Below, piece by piece: positions 29,201-38,105 of a stretch of DNA of 64,000 nt; the stretch's first letter is position 1, and every line of letters starts with the position of its first letter. The position numbers and the translations under genes are program-made. The notes beneath the pieces are model-generated. The model ran no database searches and was not told the DNA's origin. It saw only the letters and a list, made by a program, of their open reading frames with translations. Source of the stretch: Stieleria magnilauensis (GTDB lineage Bacteria > Planctomycetota > Planctomycetia > Pirellulales > Pirellulaceae); the NCBI GenBank assembly GCA_007753675.1, contig CP036432.1, positions 4,376,394 through 4,440,393 on the forward strand. The letters are read 5' to 3'.

Positions 29201-29897
29201 AACACTCAATTACAACCTGCCAGCCTCGGCGCCGCTCGGCCAGACCATCGCCCGCGTCCGACTCAGTTCGGTCGGTGGATTGCAACCGACCGGGTTTGCG
29301 TTTGATGGCGAAGTCGAAGACTATCCAGTCATCGTCCAAGCCGCCGTGGCCCCGGACGTCGAATCGATCGTGATCAATGACGGCCAGCCCCAACGCTCAC
29401 GCGTGGATCGTTTGACGGTGAAGTTCGACAGCGAAGTCGAAACGTCGGCGGGCGCATTTTCGGTCCGCGACCGAGCGACCGGCCAACAGGTCGATCTTTC
29501 GCTTGCCACCGAAATCCAAACCGGGAAGACCGTCGCCACGTTGACGTTCTTGCCCGGCCCTGCCGTGGTCACCCGCGCGACCGGTCTGCATTCGCTCCGC
29601 GATGGCAATTATGAATTGACCGTGATCGGATCGGGAGTCACTTTCGGCGGACTGGGCATGGACGGTGACGTCTCCTTCGGCGATCAAGCCGCCGACGCGT
29701 TCTTCCGGCATTTCGGCGACACCGATGGAGACCGCGATGTGGACGGCCAAGATTACGGCCGCTTCGGATTGACGTTTCTGCGTTCCCCGACCGATGATGG
29801 CTTCCGCGAAGAACTCGATTTCGACGGCGATGGCGACGTCGACGGCCAAGACTACGGCCGCTTCGGACAACGTTTCCTCAAACGACTTGAGTTTTAG
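26244..29897 (+). CDS. LEPR-XLL secreted protein: jelly-roll, beta-helix (pectate-lyase-like), GEVED and dockerin-like domains
   Basis: 1217 residues from the ATG at 26244. The basic N-terminus followed by LQHLEPRQLLAAGADLAF is the LEPR-XLL export-type motif of large planctomycete surface proteins. A jelly-roll-like region comes first (about 35-205). A pectate-lyase-type right-handed beta-helix then starts at about 275 (ASLQAAIDQVGSLP, GVVQLTAGEYQISDRLTILD) and continues to about 700. A GEVED domain is at about 880-1030 (DFGDAPASYPT, DGEVEDYPVIV). At the C-terminus two EF-hand-like dockerin repeats appear (DTDGDRDVDGQDYGRFG and DFDGDGDVDGQDYGRFG, about 1157-1215). It is likely a cell-surface polysaccharide-binding or degrading protein. 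Catalytic residues were not assigned. Confidence 0.85.
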   Translation: MKLSFARRVRYAKLKGRRLRLQHLEPRQLLAAGADLAFYEFANHTTATPELFSVDTHAQTTASDINSPLGLGWTGNGEPPNGLALGGAFNETSEPTPAGGQDDYFELTITPDPGYVLNLARFSMQIRRNDPDSKDSYSVYFDNDPGPGGDNFTTKLASGKITSEDVFESISIPLEDVPGLADQTTPITFRVYAWGTVGLNAMRLDNIRVQEVQRTVSESSLAYYGDAGRLLHPLDAFGNRIVDFSAAGYRNSNEPLPDVTATIDPSRFVTVAPVAGDDMASLQAAIDQVGSLPVASDGYRGVVQLTAGEYQISDRLTILDSGVVLRGVGDGDDPLTSTILRATGTTQRSVIVVGRSSGFASGIANTTHNIVDKYVPVGATSLRVDSTANWSVGDPVVVKRPSTAEWITAIGMDNIPPRSDGGTVNQWAPGGNFDHLYERVITRIEGDRVFLNAPLMSSFQQEYGGGTVFRYTFPRIENVGIENIRGVSDFVSPTDEAHASTFIELQSVQDAWVRNVTGQHFIFATVHATSRAIRVTVDDAQSLDPVSIITGARRYPFTIDGQFVLMQNLYSENGRHDFVNNSSWRNRGPNVFLNGTAVDSHSSTGPHQRWSSGTLYDTITTDNLIEARNRGNFGSGHGWGGASMVFWNARAEQFIVQNPQTAQNWVIGSTGTLVNETRFGPQPPATVDAHATPIDFGDPQNPTSSLFVAQHNQRMADPTAETREYVLGDFDSLTYDGSTSADSLPVDPQWMSDVTTLAAGTPIRSSDQVTDGQYVTFRFQYALDTHEVVRSAVLSLGLRGTGGATSDDSIWIDDLSRPRSLGSLGITAPLSTSETTTLTVELTGRDLIAAQDGQLDVLIGQHSAVDWAVLNLSVTELDVFDFGDAPASYPTTLAQDGARHGATGPRLGETRDEESDGVASAGADADLDDGVLFGAIRMGHPMAGVNIDLQNAAEAKVDVWVDFDFDGTWQPNEQVLSAAPVSAGLQTLNYNLPASAPLGQTIARVRLSSVGGLQPTGFAFDGEVEDYPVIVQAAVAPDVESIVINDGQPQRSRVDRLTVKFDSEVETSAGAFSVRDRATGQQVDLSLATEIQTGKTVATLTFLPGPAVVTRATGLHSLRDGNYELTVIGSGVTFGGLGMDGDVSFGDQAADAFFRHFGDTDGDRDVDGQDYGRFGLTFLRSPTDDGFREELDFDGDGDVDGQDYGRFGQRFLKRLEF

Positions 29898-29902
29898 CCT
29901 GT

Positions 29903-29954
29903 TGGCATGCACAGCATGCCCGACGCACTGTCGGCATGCACAGCATGCCCGACG
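29903..29954. repeat. Two palindromic GCATGC repeats
   Basis: Units at 29903-29925 and 29932-29954 are inverted copies of the 12.4 kb pair, core GGCATGCACAGCATGCCCGA. They directly follow the secreted protein stop codon. Confidence 0.8.
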
Positions 29955-30036
29955 TCCCCGCCTCCCCATCGTTCTGCCCCGTATGATTCTGCGTTCTATC
30001 GTTTTGCCCCCATCGTTTTGCCATCATTCCCAAACC

Positions 30037-30852
30037 ATGAACCGAGCCGCCACCACCTGCCTGCTGCTGATCCTCACCGTCTTCTCCGCGTCGACGCTGC
30101 CCGCCCAATCCGTCAAACCCGCCCGTCAAGCCCCCGCCCGTCAAGCTCATGCGCACAACGACTACCTCCACGACCGTCCTTTGCTGGACGCCTTGGACAA
30201 CGGGTTTTGTAGCGTCGAAGCGGATATCTATTTGATCGATGGCGAGCTACTGGTGGCCCACGACCGAGACAAAACGTCGCCGGACCGCACCTTGCAAGGG
30301 CTTTACCTCGATCCACTGCGGTCTCGCATCAAGAAGAACAACGGCAGCGTCTACGGCGACGGACAAACGCTGACGTTGTTGATCGACATCAAATCCGAAG
30401 GCGAATCAACCTATCGCGCCTTGGACGCCGTGCTATCACAGTACACCGACATCTTGTCCCACGTCGACGAGCAAGGCGTTCAACCGGGCGCGGTCACCGC
30501 GATCATCAGCGGCAATCGTGCGGTCGACTTGATCGCGGCCGATCCAACGCGCTATGCCGGGATCGACGGCCGGCTTTCAGACCTGGACAGTGACCTGTCA
30601 CCCGACTTGTTGCCATTGATCAGCGATCACTGGGGACGCAACTTCCAATGGCGCGGTGAGGGAGAAATGCCGCAGGCGGATCGTGAAAAACTAGAACGTG
30701 TGCTCCAGCAAGCTCACGCCGACCGTCGCCGTGTGCGTTTCTGGGCGACACCTGACAAGCAAACCGTTTGGGCTGCCCTGGCCGACGCGGGCGTCGACCT
30801 GATCAACACCGACGACCTGGTCGGGCTGGCCGAATTCTTGCGATCGCGATGA
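30037..30852 (+). CDS. PI-PLC/glycerophosphodiester phosphodiesterase-like secreted protein
   Basis: 271 residues from the ATG at 30037, which starts a signal peptide (TTCLLLILTVFSASTLPAQ); the frame remains open upstream but without protein character. The catalytic-type motifs of the TIM-barrel phosphodiesterase superfamily are present: QAHAHNDYLHDRPLLDAL and VEADIYLIDGELLVAHD, then LTLLIDIKSEG. The HAHNDY variant is typical of the AIM6-like branch, whose substrate is not well defined. The product probably acts outside the cytoplasmic membrane. PhoD phosphatase follows after 84 bp on the same strand, suggesting a phosphate-scavenging pair. Confidence 0.85.
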   Translation: MNRAATTCLLLILTVFSASTLPAQSVKPARQAPARQAHAHNDYLHDRPLLDALDNGFCSVEADIYLIDGELLVAHDRDKTSPDRTLQGLYLDPLRSRIKKNNGSVYGDGQTLTLLIDIKSEGESTYRALDAVLSQYTDILSHVDEQGVQPGAVTAIISGNRAVDLIAADPTRYAGIDGRLSDLDSDLSPDLLPLISDHWGRNFQWRGEGEMPQADREKLERVLQQAHADRRRVRFWATPDKQTVWAALADAGVDLINTDDLVGLAEFLRSR

Positions 30853-30936
30853 CGCAGGCAGACGCGAGATCGCGGCGGATCGGATAGACTGCAGCCTCGT
30901 TGCCCCCGCATTTCCCCGCGCCTTTGACTGCTCGCC

Positions 30937-32829
30937 ATGCGAACCACGCTCGCTTTGTTTTTGTCCGTTCTCGGATCGATCATTCACGCACAAGACGTTC
31001 CGCCACCGAAGCATCACGTTGCCGATCCGGCCGATGCCTCGATCACCATCTCCTCCGCCCGGGATCCGATCCGGTTGACCCATGGCCCGATGCTCGGCCA
31101 GCCCACCGCGACGTCGATGCGGGTCTGGGCGCGGACGTCCGATCCCGGACAATTCGAAGTCCATTACGGCACCGCGGCGGGCGCGATGGATTCGGTCAGC
31201 GAGCCCGGTGAGACGACGATCGGTCACGACAACACCGGCGTCGTTGATTTGGTCGAGCTGTCAAGCGACACCCGGTATCACTATCAGGTTTGGGTCAACG
31301 GGCGGCCCCACGGCTTGCCGGGCAGCTTTCGGACGCTGCCGAGTGCGGATCAGTCGCGGAACGAAACCTACAATCCCGACGGCTTGTTCAATTTCCGTTT
31401 CCAGATCGGCTCCTGTGCCAACCAAAATCCGCTGCACGGCAGCGGGCACCGAGCGACCACCTACGAACATCTGGTTCGCGACTGGGCCGACAAAGTCCAC
31501 TTCCACGTGATGAACGGCGATTGGCTGTACGAAGAACAGCGGCGGTATCCGCCAGACGCCTGGCAGCTCGTTCAAGGAGCCAGTGCCAAACCGCGAGTCG
31601 CCCAGATCGCGCCCACCATCATCGGCGTTTGGGAAAACTACAAACTGTACCTGGATCGTGGTGAAGCCCTGTCGCAGTGGCATCGTCATGTGCCCAGCTA
31701 CTTCACGTTCGATGATCACGAGTTGGTCAATGATATTTGGGGTTCGGCGGAAACGGGCAAACGTCACCGCCGCACGGTCTTTCGCGACATCGGCACGCAG
31801 GCCTGGTACGACTATTTAGGCTGGGCCAATCCGACCGAATATCACCACCCGATTCATTTCGGCAAAGCGACGATGCGCCGCGACAGCGAACTGCTGTACG
31901 ATCAAAACGCCGACTTCACCAAGATGCCGCTGGCGGAAATGGGCAATCTGCACGTCCACTGGGGCACGCCCGAAGCCGGCGTCAACGACATGGAATTCGA
32001 CGACGATTCCGGCCACAAGAATTCTTATGTTTACGACATCGTCGAAGTCATCGATCCGCACACCCTGCGGCTACACATGAAAGCCAAGATCGATGACACC
32101 AATGTCAGCTATTCGATCGGTCGACGAAGCTATGGCAAGAAACGTGTGGGCAATTGCGAGTTTTATTTCCTCGACACCCGCGGTGATCGTCAAATGCACG
32201 ACGTCACCCAGCGAGACAAACCGGGCGTTTCGATGCTGGGCCGGCCGCAACGCGAATGGTTGCTGCGCAGCATGCGTGAAAGTGACGCGGATTTCCGCTT
32301 CGTCATCTCGACCGTCCCCTTCATGATTCCCCACAGCGGTGCCGGCGGGTTTGAAGCCGACGCGGCGAACAAGGAAGAAGCTTGGACGGGATTCTTTGAT
32401 GAACGCGAGCAGTTGATCGCCGAATGGGAAAAGATCGGCAAGCGGGTCTTTGTGATGACCGGAGACTTGCACAACAGTTTTGCGATCAAGGTCACCGACA
32501 ACGTGTGGGAGTTCTGCTGCGGACCGCACAACAGCGTCAACCACGTGCCGGTCAACGACGAGAGCGACCGCCCGGCGACGGGCAAGTTCAAGTTCGGACC
32601 GCGGGAATGCGACATCCGTTGGAGCAGCTACATCCTGCCGGATCTGCCGCGTCTGGAGCGGTTGTACCCGTACTTCTGTGTCGTCCAAGTCAACAACGTG
32701 TTCAACATGCCCCAGAAGTTGGGCGACAAACGTTTGGTCGCCTACCCGCACCCGCAAGTCGTCTTCCAGTACTACGACGGTCGAACCGGGGAACTCGCCT
32801 ACGCCGAATCGATTTCAACGGAACGTTGA
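30937..32829 (+). CDS. PhoD-family alkaline phosphatase/phosphodiesterase, secreted
   Basis: 630 residues with an N-terminal signal (RTTLALFLSVLGSIIHAQD). A fibronectin-like N-terminal PhoD domain (about 45-130, RLTHGPMLGQPTATSMRVWA) is followed by the metallophosphatase core: MNGDWLYEE, YFTFDDHELVNDIWG and MTGDLHNSFAIKV supply the metal-binding Asp, Asn and His residues of the calcineurin-like fold. It hydrolyses phosphomonoesters or diesters outside the cytoplasm. The upstream phosphodiesterase-like gene could generate substrates for it. A Rossmann-type motif is absent. No Tat arginines are visible at the N-terminus, unlike Bacillus PhoD. Confidence 0.9.
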   Translation: MRTTLALFLSVLGSIIHAQDVPPPKHHVADPADASITISSARDPIRLTHGPMLGQPTATSMRVWARTSDPGQFEVHYGTAAGAMDSVSEPGETTIGHDNTGVVDLVELSSDTRYHYQVWVNGRPHGLPGSFRTLPSADQSRNETYNPDGLFNFRFQIGSCANQNPLHGSGHRATTYEHLVRDWADKVHFHVMNGDWLYEEQRRYPPDAWQLVQGASAKPRVAQIAPTIIGVWENYKLYLDRGEALSQWHRHVPSYFTFDDHELVNDIWGSAETGKRHRRTVFRDIGTQAWYDYLGWANPTEYHHPIHFGKATMRRDSELLYDQNADFTKMPLAEMGNLHVHWGTPEAGVNDMEFDDDSGHKNSYVYDIVEVIDPHTLRLHMKAKIDDTNVSYSIGRRSYGKKRVGNCEFYFLDTRGDRQMHDVTQRDKPGVSMLGRPQREWLLRSMRESDADFRFVISTVPFMIPHSGAGGFEADAANKEEAWTGFFDEREQLIAEWEKIGKRVFVMTGDLHNSFAIKVTDNVWEFCCGPHNSVNHVPVNDESDRPATGKFKFGPRECDIRWSSYILPDLPRLERLYPYFCVVQVNNVFNMPQKLGDKRLVAYPHPQVVFQYYDGRTGELAYAESISTER

Positions 32830-32841
32830 GACCGCCGGCGA

Positions 32842-33237
32842 CTATCCCGCCACCCTCCTGGTAGAGGCGGAAAGGTGGATCCACGGATGAAAGGGGTGCT
32901 GTTTGACCCGCTGCTCGCCACAGTACATGCAGCTCATGCGTCGTTTGCTGAGCGTGCGTCCGCACTTGCCGCACGAGTCCGTCCCGCTGCCCATCTTTCC
33001 GTCGGCCACTCCATCGCGCAAGTCGATCTCACTCACCTTGGCCAACAACTGTTCGTCGCTGAGTCCTGAATGGTCCCGGGCGACTTCCCAGAGCGCTTGG
33101 CATGTCAGCGCCAGAGACTCGATTTTGTCCTCCAGGCGAGCGATCTCGAAGTGAACGTTCTGTGATTTTGATTCCGCCCGGGCTGCCGTTTCGCTGGCAT
33201 CCCAAATTTGCGATTGTTGATACAGTTCCCACAACAC
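32842..33237 (-). CDS. Small zinc-ribbon protein of unknown function
   Basis: 131 residues from the GTG at 33237, which has AAAGGAGAG 7 nt upstream. The N-terminal half is predicted helical/coiled (NVHFEIARLEDKIESLALTC). The C-terminal part has two CxxC pairs (CGKCGRTL and CMYCG) that make a zinc ribbon. No wider family is recognised. It is convergent with PhoD 12 bp away. A candidate minus-strand -10 (GATACAAT) lies near 33380, but no good -35 is seen. Confidence 0.75.
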   Translation of the reverse strand: MLWELYQQSQIWDASETAARAESKSQNVHFEIARLEDKIESLALTCQALWEVARDHSGLSDEQLLAKVSEIDLRDGVADGKMGSGTDSCGKCGRTLSKRRMSCMYCGEQRVKQHPFHPWIHLSASTRRVAG

Positions 33238-33515
33238 AAGAGTCTCTCCTTTATCACGGATCGTTAGACTGACCGTGCCATTCGTCGTCACCCAGCCCGG
33301 GCTTAAGCAACAGGAGTAGCATCGGAACATTTGCGGTGACTTGCTGCCGAGGCGCCTGCGCGCTGGCATCGTTCGCATTGTATCCGGTCGACGCAGAGGA
33401 TGTTCAGAGCGTCTGGGATTGATTGCTCAGCGATCTGCAAGAGTTGAATCCGCGCATTGGACGAATCACGTCCGCGCCTCGGTCGATGTAACCCGCGCGA
33501 GTTCAATGCTCCGGT

Positions 33516-33932
33516 TCAACGCACAATGTCGTCTTCGTCGCAGCGGTCGATCGCGTGGGCGCTGGCCAACAGAAAAAATCGGGTCGCCTCGACGATCGCT
33601 TCGGCGCTGATGCCGCCTCGGATCGGGATGTGGTAGTCAAACACGATGGACTCACGTTCGTTGACGTGTGCCCGGACCGTCGAGATGTCGTTGTTGACGC
33701 GATTGACGAACTCCAGCTTCGCGGCGCGATCGGTGTTCTCTTTGACGCCGACGAAGGTCATCAACATCAGTCGCTCGTTCTCGGCCGTTTGCATCACGTA
33801 ACAGGAAACGCCACGCGTGACGACCAGGTCGCCATCGTTGTCACGCCGCACTTCCAGATCCGTCGGCTCAAAGATGGCGTCGAGTGTTTCTTCGGTCAGG
33901 TCGTTCGGTCGCAGCACTTCGTTGATTGGCAT
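33516..33932 (-). CDS. YbjN-domain-like protein
   Basis: 138 residues from the ATG at 33932. The pattern of two LEVRRDNDGDLVV-like strand segments and the sequence LMTFVGVKENTDRAAKLEFV followed by NRVNNDISTVRAHV matches the YbjN / type III secretion chaperone-like fold, a small alpha-beta domain of unclear role. No signal peptide or membrane segment is present. The gene is isolated: 278 bp without a gene separate it from the zinc-ribbon gene on one side, and 336 bp from GAPDH on the other. Confidence 0.72.
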   Translation of the reverse strand: MPINEVLRPNDLTEETLDAIFEPTDLEVRRDNDGDLVVTRGVSCYVMQTAENERLMLMTFVGVKENTDRAAKLEFVNRVNNDISTVRAHVNERESIVFDYHIPIRGGISAEAIVEATRFFLLASAHAIDRCDEDDIVR

Positions 33933-34178
33933 GTGATTTCCGGGGGCCAGGATGGATGCATTCGGCTTCAGGCGTGTTCGGCAAACCGACTTCGCCACGC
34001 CCAACCAAAACGGTAACGCCAACGGCTGTCAATGCCAATCCAATTCGCTGGCCCCAACCGCCGCGGGAAAGGGCCTTGCCCTCCATGGGACACAGGAGAC
34101 CAATCGGACATCGAAGTCGTATGCGACTTATCCATCCTGTTTGTCGATCATGACCTACCGGGTGCAGATCCACCCAAC

Positions 34179-34215
34179 AAAAAAACAGGCCCGCTGTTTC
34201 CAGCGAGCCTGTTTT
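34179..34215 (-). terminator. Rho-independent terminator after GAPDH
   Basis: Inverted repeat AACAGGCCCGCTG-TTTC-CAGCGAGCCTGTT (one mismatch), followed on the minus strand by seven Ts (complement of 34179-34185). It lies 54 bp after the GAPDH stop. This is the clearest intrinsic terminator in the window. The rest of the 33933-34268 gap shows no gene I can support. Confidence 0.88.
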
Positions 34216-34268
34216 GTGGTTCGTGCTTCAAACGCGGCGGCGGATCGTCACCGCGTCGGCGGCTGAAC

Positions 34269-35279
<1,011 letters not shown>

Positions 35280-35442
35280 TCATTGGGGTAGACTCAGCCA
35301 ATTCGCTGGCCGGCATCGGATAAAGGTTCGATGAGTCAGCGGGAGCCCATTCTCACTCGCTTGGAGAAGCTGCGAATCGCTGCGATGAGCTGCAGTCGTG
35401 GCGCTGATCATGACGCCGGGATTATAGGAAGACAAATCCGTT

Positions 35443-36291
35443 TTGAACCAGCCCCCGCATTCCCCCCGTCCCCCGGACTGGCTGCGACCGCCCGGCGTCG
35501 CCGCCGGGACTTGGCAATACGTCCATCAGCGGACGATCGCACGCCACTACGACGACTTTGTGGCGGACACCCCGCTCTGTGAACTCGATCGACGCTACGT
35601 CTTGGAAACGCTTGCCGCCGTTTCCGCCGATCGGGCGACAGAACGTGCCGCAGAATCCGAGGATTCCCGCCCCGTGATCCTTGATCTGGGAGCCGGCACC
35701 GGTCGCTTGGCCGATCCCGTCCGTCAACTCGGCTACGACGTCCTGGCCGTCGACCTCAGTCAATCCATGCTAGAAACCCTGGTGGAGCGTCACGGTGATC
35801 AGGCAGCGGAACATCGGCGCGCGGCCGGAACGATCCTGCCGATGCGTGCCAATTTGGTACAGCTTGATGCGATCGCCGACTCCATCGCCGATCACGCGAT
35901 CTGCATGTTCAGCACGATCGGCATGATTCAGGGCCGAGCCAATCGCGTTCGCTTTCTGTGCCATATCGCACGCGCCGTTCGCCCCGGCGGCTGCCTGATC
36001 CTTCATGTTCACCGACGCTGGGCGGCCTTGCGTGAAGCAGGCGGAATGCGGCGGCTGTTGCGCAGTTGGATCCATTCCTTTCGAAGTGACGCGGAATTCG
36101 GCGACGCGACCTATGCCTACCGCGGGCTCGACAAGATGTTCATGCACCGCTTCAGTGAACGCGAAATCAAATCGGAATTAAAAACGGCCGGCTGGACGGT
36201 CGAGCGGATCGACCGAGTGGGACTCGACGGCAGCGATCTGGCGAGGTCGGCTTGGGATGCGAGCGGGCTGTTCTTGGTGTGCACGCGATAA
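35443..36291 (+). CDS. Class I SAM-dependent methyltransferase
   Basis: 282 residues if started at the TTG at 35443, with AGGAAG 13 nt upstream; the N-terminal ~20 residues are Pro-rich and the true start is uncertain. Motif I is VILDLGAGTGRLADPVRQLG (about residues 77-96), followed by DVLAVDLSQSMLETL, DAIADSIADHAICMFSTIGM and the motif III RAVRPGGCLILHVH. The FMHRFSEREIKSELKTAGW C-terminal pattern is common in small-molecule methyltransferases. The substrate is unknown. It is convergent with cytidylate kinase, with a strong inverted repeat between them. Confidence 0.85.
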   Translation: MNQPPHSPRPPDWLRPPGVAAGTWQYVHQRTIARHYDDFVADTPLCELDRRYVLETLAAVSADRATERAAESEDSRPVILDLGAGTGRLADPVRQLGYDVLAVDLSQSMLETLVERHGDQAAEHRRAAGTILPMRANLVQLDAIADSIADHAICMFSTIGMIQGRANRVRFLCHIARAVRPGGCLILHVHRRWAALREAGGMRRLLRSWIHSFRSDAEFGDATYAYRGLDKMFMHRFSEREIKSELKTAGWTVERIDRVGLDGSDLARSAWDASGLFLVCTR

Positions 36292-36318
36292 AGAGGGGCA
36301 GGCGGCGGATGTCGGTGG

Positions 36319-36382
36319 GGTAGGAAAATTTTGGAGTTAAGAAAATTTCCCAAAATCTTCCTACCTCCAAAATCTTCCTACC
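36319..36382. repeat. Inverted repeat between convergent genes, with internal direct repeat
   Basis: Left arm GGTAGGAAAATTTTGGAG (36319-36336) pairs with CTCCAAAATCTTCCTACC (36365-36382) with one mismatch. The right side also contains a 17 bp direct repeat of CAAAATCTTCCTACCTC starting at 36351 and 36368. It fills the space between the methyltransferase and cytidylate kinase stops and may act as a bidirectional transcription stop, though no long T tract follows. Confidence 0.8.
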
Positions 36383-36383
36383 T

Positions 36384-37076
36384 CTACCGCGACTCGATCC
36401 GGGATCGGACCAGCGACACGATCTGCTGCAGCACTTCTTCGGGCAGCATGCCGTCGGTGTTGACGACCACGGCATCTTCGGCGGCGCGAAGTCGTCCGAC
36501 GTCGCGCATCCGGTCTTCCAGGTCACGTTGGTTTTGCGCCGCCAAGACGTCTTCCAGCGAAACATAGCGTCCCGAATCGGCCAATTGCCGCATCCGTCGT
36601 TTGGCGCGTTCGACCGGCGATGCCGTCAAGAAGACTTTGCACTCGGCATGTGGAAACACTTCGGCGCCTTGATCGCGTCCCTCGGTGACGATGTCGCGTC
36701 CCTCGGCAATGTCCCGTTGGATCTGTGACAATTGCGTGCGGACGGCGGGGACGTCGGCCAAGTAGCGAATTGACTGGGTGACCTCCGGGGTGCGAATCAA
36801 TTCCGAAACATCTTCCCCGTCGAGCCGGACGGTGCGATCCTGCCACGACAGATTGAGGGTAGCGACGAATTCGGACAGTCGTTCGGCGTCTTGCAAATCG
36901 ATTTGGGCGCGGATCGCGGCCAGCGTTGCCGCTCGATAGAGCGCGCCGGTGTCCAGAAATTCGAAGGCCAGTTGTGCCGCAACTTGGTGCGCGATACTGC
37001 TTTTGCCGGCACCGGCGGGGCCATCAATGGTGACGATCAACGGAAAAACATCCTGTAATTGACGAAGTAAGATCAC
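36384..37076 (-). CDS. cmk: Cytidylate kinase
   Basis: 230 residues from the GTG at 37076. A TTG at 37040 with AGGATG 9 nt upstream would give a more typical N-terminus just before VTIDGPAGAGKSS, so the start is open. It phosphorylates CMP and dCMP. The P-loop GPAGAGKSS, the substrate region FLDTGALYRAATLAAI, the NMP-binding ITEGRDQGAEVFP-like segment (VTEGRDQGAEVFPHAECKVF) and the lid ASPVERAKRRMRQL are all present. Length and motifs match the bacterial family. Neighbours are not functionally related. Confidence 0.94.
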   Translation of the reverse strand: MILLRQLQDVFPLIVTIDGPAGAGKSSIAHQVAAQLAFEFLDTGALYRAATLAAIRAQIDLQDAERLSEFVATLNLSWQDRTVRLDGEDVSELIRTPEVTQSIRYLADVPAVRTQLSQIQRDIAEGRDIVTEGRDQGAEVFPHAECKVFLTASPVERAKRRMRQLADSGRYVSLEDVLAAQNQRDLEDRMRDVGRLRAAEDAVVVNTDGMLPEEVLQQIVSLVRSRIESR

Positions 37077-37176
37077 CGCCTATGGTGATGGCGCGACCCA
37101 CGTTGTGCAATTGGGAGGAACTTCGAATCCCCACAACGATCAGGCTCCTCGCCCCCCACACCTGTCGTTTTGATTC

Positions 37177-38058
37177 GTGCGCGACTACCTGAAGCTCCAC
37201 TTCGTCGTCTTGATCTGGGGCTTCACCGCGGTGTTGGGAAAGCTGATCGAATTGAGTGCGACCCAAGTCGTGCTGTACCGCAGCGCCGCCGCGGCCGCGA
37301 TCCTGTTCGCCCTCCTGCCGCGCCGCGCGGCGGTTTCCAAACCACTCGCCGTGGCCTTGATCGCCAACGGCATGCTGGTCGGTGCACATTGGATTTTGTT
37401 CTTCCTGGCGGTCAAAGTCGCAAACGTTTCGATTTGCATGATCGGCATGGCCACCACATCGTTTTGGACGGCGCTGCTGGAACCGATTCTGATTCGAAAG
37501 GTTCGTTTTCAGTGGGGGAACCTGCTGTTGGGCTGTGTCGTGATTGCGGCGGTTTATTGGATCTACCGTAGCGAGACGCGATTTCACTACGGACTGTTGG
37601 TGGCGTTGGTCGGCGCGGTCGTGGCCACGTTGTTCTCGATCATCAACGGACTGTTTGCGGGCAAAGTCCATCCGCAATCCGTTGTCATGTACGAAATGGC
37701 CGGCGCCGGCGTGTTCTGCGGATTGGCGCTGGTCACGGCCGACGCCGTGGGGTTCCCGCTTGATTCGGACCGCTACTGGCCGACGGCCCTGGAATGGCTC
37801 TGGCTGGCGATACTCGTGCTGGCCGGCACGGTCCTGGCCTACCAGATCTACGTCGAACTGCTGGATCGACTTTCCGTGTTCACGATCAACTTTGCCAACA
37901 ACCTGGAACCCGTCTACGGCATCTCGCTGGGGGCGTTGTTCTTTGGCGATCACGAACTGCTGGGTAGTCGTTTTTACGCCGGCACGCTGGTGATCCTGGC
38001 GGCGGTGATCGTCCAGCCCTGGCTGATGAAAACCAAACGCACGCCCGGGGCGGAGTGA
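37177..38058 (+). CDS. EamA/DMT-superfamily transporter (10 TM)
   Basis: 293 residues from the GTG at 37177. The hydropathy pattern gives ten transmembrane helices in two five-helix repeats. The first repeat begins at LHFVVLIWGFTAVLGKLIEL and the second near VALVGAVVATLFSIINGLFA. The Glu-Pro motifs LLEPILIRKV and NLEPVYGISLGALFF at the fourth-helix ends are typical of drug/metabolite exporters of the EamA family. The substrate is unknown. No operon partner; the CehA-like genes follow 47 bp downstream on the same strand. Confidence 0.9.
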   Translation: MRDYLKLHFVVLIWGFTAVLGKLIELSATQVVLYRSAAAAAILFALLPRRAAVSKPLAVALIANGMLVGAHWILFFLAVKVANVSICMIGMATTSFWTALLEPILIRKVRFQWGNLLLGCVVIAAVYWIYRSETRFHYGLLVALVGAVVATLFSIINGLFAGKVHPQSVVMYEMAGAGVFCGLALVTADAVGFPLDSDRYWPTALEWLWLAILVLAGTVLAYQIYVELLDRLSVFTINFANNLEPVYGISLGALFFGDHELLGSRFYAGTLVILAAVIVQPWLMKTKRTPGAE

Positions 38059-38105
38059 TCCGATAGAATAGATCGCCCGCCCGATGAACTCCTGTAGGTA
38101 CGTCG

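Noticed and set aside
33303-33506. 67-codon minus-strand frame between the zinc-ribbon and YbjN-like genes
   Set aside because: Arg/Cys/Gln-rich, no family resemblance and no ribosome site; looks like non-coding DNA.
33868-34110. Possible small minus-strand membrane peptide (QRIGLALTAVGVTVLVG) upstream of the YbjN-like gene
   Set aside because: It overlaps the start of the YbjN-like gene in another frame, has no ribosome site and its C-terminal part is Arg-rich shadow sequence; evidence too weak.
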